Virus record (IMG/VR): IMGVR_UViG_3300023223_000329
Coordinates: 1 to 43,989 of that record
Direction: 5' to 3' (one strand)
DNA: 43,989 nt
DNA from: a virus
Below are positions 38,045 to 43,989 of the stretch, in pieces. The position numbers and the translations under genes were made by a program. Position 1 is the stretch's first letter. The number at the start of each line of letters is the position of its first letter. The notes below the pieces were generated by a model. That model was not told the DNA's origin. It did no database searches and saw nothing but the letters and a program-made list of their open reading frames with translations.

Positions 38045-38590
38045 ATGAGGAAGTTATTAATATTGCCAGCAATTGTCCTAATTCTGGCCGGTTGCGAGGA
38101 AGCAAGCTCCCAATCTCGGGACGAATCTGCGGCAGTTAACAGACAGCAAAGCCAATACTCCATTGCTCAGCCAGTGCCGGGGTATGATTTTAGCCTTGAG
38201 CGTGATTTGGTTATTCAGCTTTACAATATCCGAAATCTGCGGGCTATCACTCATTCGGTTTGGCGCAGTGACAGGGGCTTAGTTGAAGGAGATTGCCCAA
38301 GCATCGGGTTTGGTATTCCCTACGATACAAGCCTGACAAATCCTCTGGTGATGGTTAGCAGACCGGGACCAAGGGCGGTGGCTGTAGAGCAAGCCGAACC
38401 TAACGGCATCTTTGCCAGTAAGAACACCGCAGCGACTTGGGTTATGTGTGCTGGCTCCACAGGGACTATAGAGCCCGTATACGTGGAAACGAAAGTAACG
38501 ACTTATCCTTATCCGGTCACTGTTGATTACGACACTAATCGGGTTCGAAAGTCCGGCGAAGCTACCGTCACCATTACAAACGGGCAATAG
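38045..38590 (+). CDS. Lipoprotein (181 aa)
   Basis: A classical type II signal: MRKLLILPAIVLILAGCEEA with lipobox LAGC, cysteine at residue 17. The mature part starts with a Ser/Gln-rich linker, then a beta-rich domain with two further cysteines (GDCPSIG and WVMCAGS) that could form a disulfide. Early expression of a lipoprotein is known in phages such as T5 (Llp), where it blocks the receptor; a role in superinfection exclusion is plausible but unproven. AAGGAATTATACC precedes the ATG. Confidence 0.8.
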   Translation: MRKLLILPAIVLILAGCEEASSQSRDESAAVNRQQSQYSIAQPVPGYDFSLERDLVIQLYNIRNLRAITHSVWRSDRGLVEGDCPSIGFGIPYDTSLTNPLVMVSRPGPRAVAVEQAEPNGIFASKNTAATWVMCAGSTGTIEPVYVETKVTTYPYPVTVDYDTNRVRKSGEATVTITNGQ

Positions 38591-38639
38591 TTGAACCTCA
38601 GTAATTAGCATGTTAGATTAGTAAGTGTGTTTTGTAGGC

Positions 38640-38657
38640 GGGGCTTTAATTAGCCCC
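38640..38657 (+). terminator. Stem-loop after the lipoprotein gene, weak terminator
   Basis: GGGGCT (38640-38645) and AGCCCC (38652-38657) form a perfect 6-bp stem with loop TTAATT, followed by TTACCTTT and, 14 bases on, ATTTTTG. The stem is strong but the U-run is interrupted, so partial termination or a processing signal ahead of the next RNA element is likely. Confidence 0.45.
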
Positions 38658-38678
38658 TTACCTTTAAAGCATTTTTGC

Positions 38679-38778
38679 CGGAAGCTTACGAGGCTTTACG
38701 GATCAGATAGGTCAAGTATCGTTACCAACCAGCTACACCATTGTAGCAAATCTGAACCCAAAGTCTAAGACGCTTCCG
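38679..38778 (+). ncRNA. Rod-like structured RNA element (100 nt)
   Basis: P1: CGGAAGC (38679-38685) with GCTTCCG (38772-38778), perfect. After a 6-by-6 internal loop, GGCTTT (38692-38697) pairs with AAAGTC (38760-38765). Then GGATCAGAT (38700-38708) pairs with ATCTGAACC (38750-38758), 8 of 9, and the tip hairpin is GCTACA-CCAT-TGTAGC (38732-38747). Four helices nest in order. It ends 26 bases before the GTG of the next gene and may be its leader or an independent small RNA. Confidence 0.68.
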
Positions 38779-38804
38779 AAAATTAACTTTTTGGAGGATT
38801 TATT

Positions 38805-39140
38805 GTGAGTGGAGAAATAGGAAATCAGGCAACGCAGAGAGCGTCAGAGGGCTCATCTGAGAGAATTGCAACTGTTGCGGGAGGAATGCAGAGGGGTCGC
38901 ATAAACAAGTCTACGATAAACGCTGATCAAGTCGCATGGTTGCTTGATATTGCTGGTCGATACATCCCGAAAGACACCCACCCATCCATTAGCAGACAGC
39001 ACGAGATGAAGAAATACGGAATGTTGTACGAAATCATGGAGATTATGGGGGTTGGGTTCGGTGGAGAAAACGCCGCTCATAATGGATCGCCTCCTGATTG
39101 CCGTTATATTGAGCCAGAACCCGAACCAACGCAGGGCTAG
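38805..39140 (+). CDS. Hypothetical protein (111 aa)
   Basis: GTG start behind a strong TTGGAGGAT. MSGEIGNQATQRASEGSSER is low-complexity; the middle is helical (DQVAWLLDIAGRYIPKDTHP) and the tail Pro/Glu-rich. Flanked on both sides by non-coding segments with structured RNAs. No family recognised. Confidence 0.65.
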   Translation: MSGEIGNQATQRASEGSSERIATVAGGMQRGRINKSTINADQVAWLLDIAGRYIPKDTHPSISRQHEMKKYGMLYEIMEIMGVGFGGENAAHNGSPPDCRYIEPEPEPTQG

Positions 39141-39324
39141 GCCGCATTATTGGTGACGCACAGAATAGCAGCAGCCATAAATGCGAGGTTACTGGAAGTT
39201 AGCAGTATCAACACGAAGTAAGACTCTCGGCGCTTGAGACCGGCGCAGAAAACCATTTAAGCGGACACAGATAAGGTAAGTTGTCAGGGCGTTCACGGAT
39301 TGATAAGCCTGATGTGGATAGTAG
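39141..39324. other. Gene-free spacer, part of a 297-base gap
   Basis: No open frame worth calling. Short local pairings exist (GCGC/GCGC near 39238-39246; TCAGG at 39284-39288 with CCTGA at 39308-39312), weaker than the element that follows at 39325-39399. It may be the 5' part of the same RNA. Confidence 0.4.
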
Positions 39325-39399
39325 AGAGATACTGGAGCAGCAGTAAGTAAAGCAGATCTAGGGCAGGTGTCCCCAAGGTCTATATGATGAGTATTGTCT
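39325..39399 (+). ncRNA. Duplicated covarying RNA element, copy 2
   Basis: Outer stem AGA-ATACT (39325-39333, one G unpaired) with AGTAT-TCT (39390-39399, TG unpaired). The inner hairpin 39354-39381 is AGATCT with AGGTCT, an A-A mismatch, GGG with CCC, and an 8-nt loop: same lengths and layout as 1248-1275. The inner triplet changes from AGG/CCT to GGG/CCC, keeping pairing. It lies 57 bases upstream of the Lar-like gene. Confidence 0.65.
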
Positions 39400-39437
39400 A
39401 GATTCTTACAATCAAAAGCAGTTAATAGGAGATCGTC

Positions 39438-39659
39438 ATGTCAGATATTATAAAATGTTGCCCTTTTTGTGGGAGCAAATGTGTTGAGGTAGCGCGAACC
39501 AATAAGGATGCTTGCTGGATTTGTTGCGCTGATTGTGGGAGCGAATCAAACAGCCACAAAACTAGAGAGGGGGCAATTAAGATTTGGAATGAAAGACATG
39601 AAGATAATGGAAGCCCCTCGCTAATCGTGGATGATATGGACAAAGATTACCCTAACTAA
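39438..39659 (+). CDS. Lar-like restriction alleviation zinc-ribbon protein (73 aa)
   Basis: Matches the Lar family layout: KCCPFCGSKCVEV, then ACWICCADCGSES and REGAIKIWNERHE (the conserved A-xxx-WN-xR end). Rac prophage Lar modulates type I restriction to protect unmodified DNA; many phage members are untested. Preceded by the second copy of the duplicated RNA element and by AATAGGAGATCGTC as ribosome site. Confidence 0.85.
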   Translation: MSDIIKCCPFCGSKCVEVARTNKDACWICCADCGSESNSHKTREGAIKIWNERHEDNGSPSLIVDDMDKDYPN

Positions 39660-39685
39660 CTATTTTGTCTTTAATAACGGGAGCA

Positions 39686-40168
39686 ATGGAAATGAAGATT
39701 ACAGATAGAAAAGCGATTCGAGGAATTATTGAAGAGGCGCTAGAGAATATAACGATAGCTCTTGAGGAAGACAGGCATCACCCGTCTATTCCAGAAGCAG
39801 GAACAGCTCCAACAGAGTCAGCAATGGATAACTGTAGGGACTATTTGGCGGCAGCTATCACTGAAATTGGCGCAGCGTATGGGGTTGTAGACTGTACTTT
39901 AGTGAATGTCCCGCTCAGTTTTGATGAATTAATGGGGTCCGTGACAATGGAAAATCATCAGAATTTTGACGAACTTTCATTGAAAGATGAGTTTATCAGA
40001 GATAATGGAGAGAGGAAATACCACTATTTAAACTTTGTCTACCAATACCAAAAGCAAGAAAGATATATTTGTGTAGAGATTCAAGCCACAACTGATAACG
40101 ATCATATCGCCCTTATGGGTTGTAGCGAGACAGAAAAAAAAGAAAAAATAGAATACGTCTGGACTTAA
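39686..40168 (+). CDS. Hypothetical protein (160 aa)
   Basis: The ATG at 39686 (MEMKITDRKAIRGIIEEALE) with CGGGAGC upstream is preferred to an upstream in-frame TTG. Acidic N-terminal helix, a central segment (CRDYLAAAITEIGAAYGVVD), and a beta-rich C-terminal half (KYHYLNFVYQYQKQERYICV). No family recognised. Confidence 0.6.
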   Translation: MEMKITDRKAIRGIIEEALENITIALEEDRHHPSIPEAGTAPTESAMDNCRDYLAAAITEIGAAYGVVDCTLVNVPLSFDELMGSVTMENHQNFDELSLKDEFIRDNGERKYHYLNFVYQYQKQERYICVEIQATTDNDHIALMGCSETEKKEKIEYVWT

Positions 40169-40232
40169 CCCCAAAGGAACCCCCAATGAAGACGCCTATA
40201 TAGACCGCTAACCGACCGGAAGGAGCAGAGAG

Positions 40233-40580
40233 ATGAGTGAAGTAACTGAAATACTGAAAGAGATAGAGAAGGCCCTGAAGATTGGAAGGCCCATTAATTT
40301 TCATGTGGCTGGAGTTACTCCATTAGGTGACTGGGAAAGGCATATTTTAGAGCGCGTCCAATCCCTTCTTACTTTGAATGTAGTGATAAGCGAGAAAGAA
40401 ATCAAAAAAATGCAAGTCGATAGCTATGACTGCAACAATATTATGGTGGTTCCGGCGTCTTCTCTGCTATCCCGCCTATCCACCAAAGATAAGCCCTTTG
40501 CCAGCTGCCAAGAACACGGGGATCTGAAAGAAAACGAAACCTCTTGGGATGGGCAATGCCTGAGATGTGAGGCCGAATGA
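40233..40580 (+). CDS. Hypothetical protein with C-terminal cysteine pairs (115 aa)
   Basis: MSEVTEILKEIEKALKIGRP, helical N-terminal two thirds, then CQEHGDLKENETSWDGQCLR and C, a possible zinc ribbon. GGAAGGAGCAG precedes the ATG. Stop overlaps the next start (ATGA). No family recognised. Confidence 0.62.
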   Translation: MSEVTEILKEIEKALKIGRPINFHVAGVTPLGDWERHILERVQSLLTLNVVISEKEIKKMQVDSYDCNNIMVVPASSLLSRLSTKDKPFASCQEHGDLKENETSWDGQCLRCEAE

Positions 40581-41032
40581 TCAAGCCTGAATACTCGCCA
40601 ACCTTTGAGACATTCTGGCAATGCTTGTTAATAGCGCGAAGAACAATGCCATGGATGCGCGCACTGGGCGGCAAAGAGGAAGCGTTTATACAATTTAAGC
40701 TGTTAAAGATCGATGAGTCAGACATTGATTATCTTACAAAACAGTATATAAATCAAGGGCATGCTATACTTAAAGGCACGAATTCAGGGGATAATCCCGC
40801 TCCAATCAAAGACATTTGCCGTTGGCTAAAGTATCGAAGGTTTGAAGATGAAACATGTGAATCAGGAGTTACTAGCGAAACTCTACCAAGATCCGATCAG
40901 CGAAAAGCCGCCGCAGCCGAAAGGTATCGACTCAAACATATGGCTAGAGGTGTGGAGCCGTCTGGAAGCGACGAAACTTGTGTGGGAGGAGTCGGACAGC
41001 TCAACCTCGGAGTACTGGAGAACAAGGCTTGA
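40577..41032 (+). CDS. Putative replication-associated protein (151 aa)
   Basis: SPTFETFWQCLLIARRTMPW, AFIQFKLLKI and IKDICRWLKYRRFED follow the FxxFWxxxP...KxxAxxxFxxL ... P...WLxxRRFED pattern of small phage replication or DnaD/O-type C-terminal modules. After RRFED the frame runs on for about 60 residues of unremarkable composition, 185 bases of which are shared with the next gene in another frame. The function is a tentative reading of the motif only. Confidence 0.6.
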   Translation: MIKPEYSPTFETFWQCLLIARRTMPWMRALGGKEEAFIQFKLLKIDESDIDYLTKQYINQGHAILKGTNSGDNPAPIKDICRWLKYRRFEDETCESGVTSETLPRSDQRKAAAAERYRLKHMARGVEPSGSDETCVGGVGQLNLGVLENKA

Positions 41033-41255
41033 GGGGCTTACAGAGGCAGATTTGATGAATGGCTGCGATGGGGCTGATAACTGGAGCAGATCTAAAGCTG
41101 ATTTCACTATTGGCGCTTTTAAGAAGCTGTGCCAAAAGCACATAAACAAGGCAGAGCACCATTTGCACGAGTCGCGTCAATTAGAACTACGCGCATCAGA
41201 CAAGAAAACGGTTGAATATTGGAAAGCCAAACGAAAAGAGAGGTCAGGACTATGA
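40848..41255 (+). CDS. Lambda P-like putative helicase loader (135 aa)
   Basis: The ATG at 40848 has GAAGG 8 bases upstream. MKHVNQELLAKLYQDPISEK at the N terminus; the second half has SEYWRTRLEGLTEADLMNGC ... DFTIGAFKKLCQKH, similar to the W-xxxL-xGLT ... F-xP-xxFxxLC end of lambda P-type replication proteins, which bring host DnaB helicase to the origin. Assignment is tentative. It overlaps the preceding gene by 185 bases in a different frame. Stop overlaps next start. Confidence 0.55.
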   Translation: MKHVNQELLAKLYQDPISEKPPQPKGIDSNIWLEVWSRLEATKLVWEESDSSTSEYWRTRLEGLTEADLMNGCDGADNWSRSKADFTIGAFKKLCQKHINKAEHHLHESRQLELRASDKKTVEYWKAKRKERSGL

Positions 41256-41536
41256 GGCCAAGACCAAAGTTTGCAGACGGCGAGGAGGTTTATGTTGTAT
41301 GCGATTCTGGCCCGGATATGCCAAGAGCAGAAATAACGAAAGTGGAGTGGGTTGATAGTTGGTGTCCGAACAACGACACATCACTGGTTGGTTATGAAGG
41401 ATATCGCTATAGGCTTAACGATCACGGCTCTTTGCGCTCCCCAGAATATAACTTGCGCAAACTCCCTCCAGAAGACCGCCTTTCTTGGGAAGACGTAAAA
41501 TATCTCATTAATCAACCCGAGGTAGAGCCATGCTAA
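41252..41536 (+). CDS. Small beta-rich protein (94 aa)
   Basis: MRPRPKFADGEEVYVVCDSG starts an SH3-like beta pattern (PKFADGEEVYVVC, AEITKVEWVDSW, GYRYRLND) and ends with a helical SWEDVKYLINQPEVEPC. Starts in an ATGA overlap behind GAGGTCAGGAC. The fold resembles YopX/DUF1642-like small early proteins but no firm family can be given. Confidence 0.6.
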   Translation: MRPRPKFADGEEVYVVCDSGPDMPRAEITKVEWVDSWCPNNDTSLVGYEGYRYRLNDHGSLRSPEYNLRKLPPEDRLSWEDVKYLINQPEVEPC

Positions 41537-41772
41537 CCCCTGACAACTTACCCAGACTATGGCTAAACATTTGCAGGGAATGCCGCGAAGACTTTGAAAC
41601 CTATGAGGCCCATGATAATCATTGCGAAGTTTGCAGGGAAAAGACCGTACCCCGCGCTAGACCTTTAAACAAGACGGACCCAAGGAGTACGCCGGTCAGT
41701 GAGTTAATGAGCATGAAGGATTACGATCCCGAGGATAAAGTGCTAATCAAAAGTCTATGGATAAGGGGATGA
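41530..41772 (+). CDS. Zinc-finger protein (80 aa)
   Basis: CRECREDFETYEAHDNHCEV plus C gives C-x2-C ... H-x4-C-x2-C, a zinc ribbon/finger arrangement, followed by a basic linker and an acidic C terminus. GAGGTAGAGCC upstream. DksA-like and similar small zinc proteins occur in phages, but this one cannot be placed. Confidence 0.65.
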   Translation: MLTPDNLPRLWLNICRECREDFETYEAHDNHCEVCREKTVPRARPLNKTDPRSTPVSELMSMKDYDPEDKVLIKSLWIRG

Positions 41773-41774
41773 AT

Positions 41775-42020
41775 ATGCTTGACCAAATAGCACAAATAGG
41801 AATTTTCACAACGGGAGTGGTGGCGCTTTATCTTGTTGGCCCGACGGATCCAAGGCAAAGGATGCGTGCTGGAATTTTCGGATTATGCGGTGAGCCGTTT
41901 TGGCTGATAACCGCTTTGATAAATGCTCAATGGGGAGTTGTGTTGCTGGTTGCTATATATGGCTACAACTGGTGGAGAGTATTTTCTAACAACAGGAAGT
42001 TGCTGAATGAACAAGCCTAG
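41775..42020 (+). CDS. Small membrane protein (81 aa)
   Basis: The ATG at 41775 has AAGGGG at six bases; an ATG six bases earlier forms an ATGA overlap but has no proper spacing. Three hydrophobic stretches: IGIFTTGVVALYLVG, AGIFGLCGEPFWLITALI and WGVVLLVAIYGYNWW. A protein with G-xx-GEPFW is often found next to early phage genes. Overlaps the methylase start by 14 bases. Confidence 0.68.
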   Translation: MLDQIAQIGIFTTGVVALYLVGPTDPRQRMRAGIFGLCGEPFWLITALINAQWGVVLLVAIYGYNWWRVFSNNRKLLNEQA

Positions 42021-42810
42021 GCGCCCCGCACTCAGATGGCATGGCGGTAAGTGGAAGCTGGCGGATTGGATAATTGGCCATTTTCCTAAGCATAGGGTTT
42101 ATGTTGAACCGTTTGGCGGAGCTGCTTCAGTATTGATTAAGAAAACCAGAAGCTATGCGGAGGTTTATAATGATCTTGATGGAGAAGTAGTTAACTTTTT
42201 CAGAATGCTTCGAGATTGCGGGCCAGAATTATGCAGGCTAGTCGATCTATCGCCATTCTCCAGAGAGGAATTCCAATTAAGCTACCAACCTTCAGATGAT
42301 CCAATAGAACAGGCCAGGCGCACCGTGATGCGCACATTCATGGGATTTGGTACAGACGCCCACAACAAAGTGAGTGGGTTCAGAGCTAATAGCAATCGGC
42401 CTGGAACCACTCCAGCGCATGACTGGGCTAACTATCCAAAGTCTATGACTGCATTGATAGAGAGGTTTTCTGGTGTTGTGATTGAAAATAGAGACGCATT
42501 AAAGGTTATGTACGCACATGATACTACTGAGACATTACACTACGTGGATCCGCCGTATGTTCATGTTACCAGGGGAGGGCATGCAAAATATCGCCATGAA
42601 ATGGATGATGATCAGCATGTCGAACTAGCTGAATTTCTAATGAAATTAGAGGGCGATGTTGTGTTAAGTGGCTATCGGTGTGATCTGTATGATGATCTAT
42701 ATTCATCCTGGACGCGAATAGACAGGAAAACTCACGCAGATGGTGCCCGGGACAGAGTAGAAAGTTTGTATTTAAGCGGATTGCAGATTCAGTCCCAATT
42801 ATTCGGCTAA
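42007..42810 (+). CDS. D12-class (Dam-like) DNA adenine-N6 methyltransferase (267 aa)
   Basis: Methylates adenine in DNA using S-adenosylmethionine. The N-terminal LRWHGGKWKLADWI replaces the PFxWxGGK motif X; FPKHRVYVEPFGGAASVLI is motif I (FxGxG-like, here PFGGAAS); the catalytic DPPY occurs in LHYVDPPYVHV near residue 182; KxSGFR and VVLSGYRCD agree with the later motifs. Recognition of GATC cannot be shown. With the Lar-like gene it suggests a defence against restriction. Confidence 0.9.
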   Translation: MNKPRRPALRWHGGKWKLADWIIGHFPKHRVYVEPFGGAASVLIKKTRSYAEVYNDLDGEVVNFFRMLRDCGPELCRLVDLSPFSREEFQLSYQPSDDPIEQARRTVMRTFMGFGTDAHNKVSGFRANSNRPGTTPAHDWANYPKSMTALIERFSGVVIENRDALKVMYAHDTTETLHYVDPPYVHVTRGGHAKYRHEMDDDQHVELAEFLMKLEGDVVLSGYRCDLYDDLYSSWTRIDRKTHADGARDRVESLYLSGLQIQSQLFG

Positions 42811-42813
42811 ATT

Positions 42814-43233
42814 ATGAAATTCAAATCCATCAACGGAACCCTAATTGCTGCCTGTGAAGACTCTTCAGACTACATACGTCTAGTCACTGATATGGGAGAG
42901 TGTGAGCTGTTTAGCATGGATTCAATCAGGACAATAGCGCAGAACAAAAAACTGTGGCCGATGTTATCTGATATTAGTAAGCAAGTGACGTGGATGGGGG
43001 CTAAACACAGTGCTGAGACATGGAAACACATAATCACCGCTGCATGGAAGGCTCAGGTCTTCGTACAGGGCATAGGCGGCACGTTAGTCGTTATTCCAGC
43101 CAAGACTAGCAGGTTGAGCAAGAAAGCCTTTACGGAGCTTATAATGTGCATACAGGTGTTTGGTGATGAGCAGGAAGTTAAATGGTCAGACCCTTCATTG
43201 GCCGCTTTTGCAGAATATAAGGAAGCAGCATGA
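42814..43233 (+). CDS. Hypothetical protein (139 aa)
   Basis: MKFKSINGTLIAACEDSSDY, beta-rich N terminus followed by helices (RTIAQNKKLWPMLSDISKQV). Three bases after the methylase stop and coupled to the next gene by ATGA. Part of the replication/recombination block. No family recognised. Confidence 0.62.
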   Translation: MKFKSINGTLIAACEDSSDYIRLVTDMGECELFSMDSIRTIAQNKKLWPMLSDISKQVTWMGAKHSAETWKHIITAAWKAQVFVQGIGGTLVVIPAKTSRLSKKAFTELIMCIQVFGDEQEVKWSDPSLAAFAEYKEAA

Positions 43234-43583
43234 ATAACGAGAAACCAACCAAAGCACAGGAAAAGGCATGGCTGCAGCGAGTCGCGGAGCATGGCTGTGT
43301 AATTAACGGACAGAGCGTTATCCAGTTGCACCACTGCGTAGGCCGGGAGGGGAAGCACAATAAATATCATATAGGCCGCTGGTTCGTATTGCCGTTATCG
43401 GTCGAACTACACGATGTATCGAGTGATCACCCGCATAATGTGACGCATCACCGGAAAGAGTTTGTAAAGACGTTCGGGCTTGAATCAGACCTTTTTGGCG
43501 AGATGTGTTTTGAGATGAACGCGGTAGAGCGATTGCCTTTTGATAGCGATGTGTTGCTAGCAATCATGGACACCAACCGATGA
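43230..43583 (+). CDS. HNH-like/Ref-type nuclease candidate (117 aa)
   Basis: CVINGQSVIQLHHCVGREGK and IGRWFVLPLSVELHD, then HHRKEFVKTFG resemble the HH-xxGR ... VLPL-xxxxH ... F-xxxFG pattern of small His-Me-finger phage proteins (P1 Ref, DUF968-like). A zinc-binding CxxC near the N terminus is missing (only one Cys), so activity is uncertain. It sits between a methylase-linked gene and RusA, a usual recombination neighbourhood. Confidence 0.65.
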   Translation: MNNEKPTKAQEKAWLQRVAEHGCVINGQSVIQLHHCVGREGKHNKYHIGRWFVLPLSVELHDVSSDHPHNVTHHRKEFVKTFGLESDLFGEMCFEMNAVERLPFDSDVLLAIMDTNR

Positions 43584-43915
43584 GAATCAATATTAAACCC
43601 CTGTCGGTCAATAGAGCATGGCAAGGCAAGCGGTATAAAACGCCGTCTTACAAGAGTTTCGAGAAGAATGCCTTTATGTTACTGCCAATACCGTCGAAGG
43701 TTGATATACCAGATCGGGATCTGAAGGTTTATTACGAATTTGGCTTTTCATCAAAGCTGGCAGATTACGATAATCCTATTAAGCCATTTCAAGACATACT
43801 GCAAAGGAGATACGGCTTTAACGATTCCAGGATTGTCGAGGCTCACATTAAGAAAGTCGTGGTCAAGAAAGGCGAAGAGTATATTGAATGGCGAATTGAG
43901 GCGCTTAACCCTTGA
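43580..43915 (+). CDS. rusA: RusA-type Holliday junction resolvase (111 aa)
   Basis: Cuts four-way junctions made by recombination. The RusA core is present: LADYDNPIKPFQDILQRRYG (D-x2-N-x2-K-x3-D catalytic pattern) followed by FNDSRIVEAHIKKV. The N terminus is NIKPLSVNRAWQG. The length is typical. With the Rad52-type protein and SSB-like protein on the other arm it completes a recombination set. The C-terminal part is repeated at bases 1-126. Confidence 0.92.
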   Translation: MRINIKPLSVNRAWQGKRYKTPSYKSFEKNAFMLLPIPSKVDIPDRDLKVYYEFGFSSKLADYDNPIKPFQDILQRRYGFNDSRIVEAHIKKVVVKKGEEYIEWRIEALNP

Positions 43916-43989
43916 TAACCGTGTTCATGGGTGTGGAAACTAAAAGAGGCTAAATATGAAAGAAGCAATCAGATGTATAAATTGCAGCC
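43790..43989. repeat. Terminal overlap, right copy
   Basis: Matches bases 1-200 with differences at 43859 (G versus T) and 43950 (C versus T). The first changes a RusA residue (V versus L); the second lies six bases before the start codon of the next gene, between its ribosome site and the ATG. Confidence 0.9.
43956..43989 (+). CDS. Zinc-ribbon protein, N-terminal fragment (cut by window end)
   Basis: First 11 codons of the gene that is complete at 167-391, repeated through the terminal overlap. It includes the first CINC cysteine pair. Not a separate gene. Confidence 0.9.
   Translation, partial: MKEAIRCINCS

Noticed and set aside
1-43989. Integrase, attachment site or lysogeny module
   Set aside because: No tyrosine or serine recombinase motif and no att-like repeat were seen; a single small HTH gene is not enough to claim lysogeny.
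1-43989. CRISPR array or insertion sequence
   Set aside because: No regularly spaced direct repeats with unique spacers and no transposase were found.

Overview
The window is a complete, circularly permuted or circularised genome of a tailed double-stranded DNA phage. Bases 1-200 are repeated at 43790-43989 with two mismatches, so the unique length is about 43,789 bp and the rusA gene spans the junction. The portal, a P22 gp4-like tail accessory protein, a gp10-like tail stabiliser, three large alanine/glutamine-rich candidate ejection proteins and the absence of any tape measure or sheath point to a short-tailed phage with a P22-type tail machine. An LAGC-type lipoprotein signal, a twin-arginine signal and a T4-type lysozyme suggest a Gram-negative host. 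I see no integrase, DNA polymerase or RNA polymerase, so a lytic or non-integrating life style using host replication enzymes is likely.

Layout. Two divergent early arms start at a control region at about 37.13-37.28 kb (candidate operator and promoters, HTH regulator). The leftward arm (37130 to 34052, minus strand) carries small unknown genes, a YopX-family protein, and at its end a Rad52-type single-strand annealing protein followed by a small SSB-like protein. The rightward arm (37280 to 43915, then through the junction) carries small membrane proteins, a lipoprotein, a Lar-like zinc ribbon, a pair of heavily overlapping putative replication genes, a Dam-like methylase, an HNH-like protein and RusA. 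It continues at the window start with zinc-ribbon proteins, small membrane proteins, an HNH/AP2 endonuclease, and the lysis block (3.1-4.6 kb), which ends in an intrinsic terminator. Further small genes lead to the late region.

Late region (about 6.7-34.0 kb, plus strand, almost all genes overlapping by 1-4 bases): small basic protein, terminase small subunit, HNH protein, terminase large subunit, a zinc-ribbon protein with a histone H1-like tail, portal, GroES-like co-chaperonin, scaffold, putative decoration protein, major capsid protein, a block of beta-rich adhesin-like proteins (beta-helix, LamG-like), tail accessory and stabiliser proteins, a GNAT acetyltransferase, ejection proteins, tail fibre/spike and its probable assembly factor.

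The most unusual content is non-coding. The only gene-free stretch above 300 bases (392-964) is packed with four consecutive long-range helices. One, about 148 nt, contains a tRNA-like fold with a canonical T-arm but no usable anticodon loop; the next is closed by a 29-position helix with 27 pairs. The size, phage context and built-in tRNA-like domain recall the large ornate phage RNAs GOLLD and ROOL, although identity cannot be settled by eye. Further structured RNAs occur in the same transcription direction at 5682-5806 and 38679-38778. One hairpin element appears twice (1214-1289 and 39325-39399) with compensatory base changes, each copy upstream of a small cysteine-rich protein gene. Together these make an RNA-rich early arm worth experimental attention.
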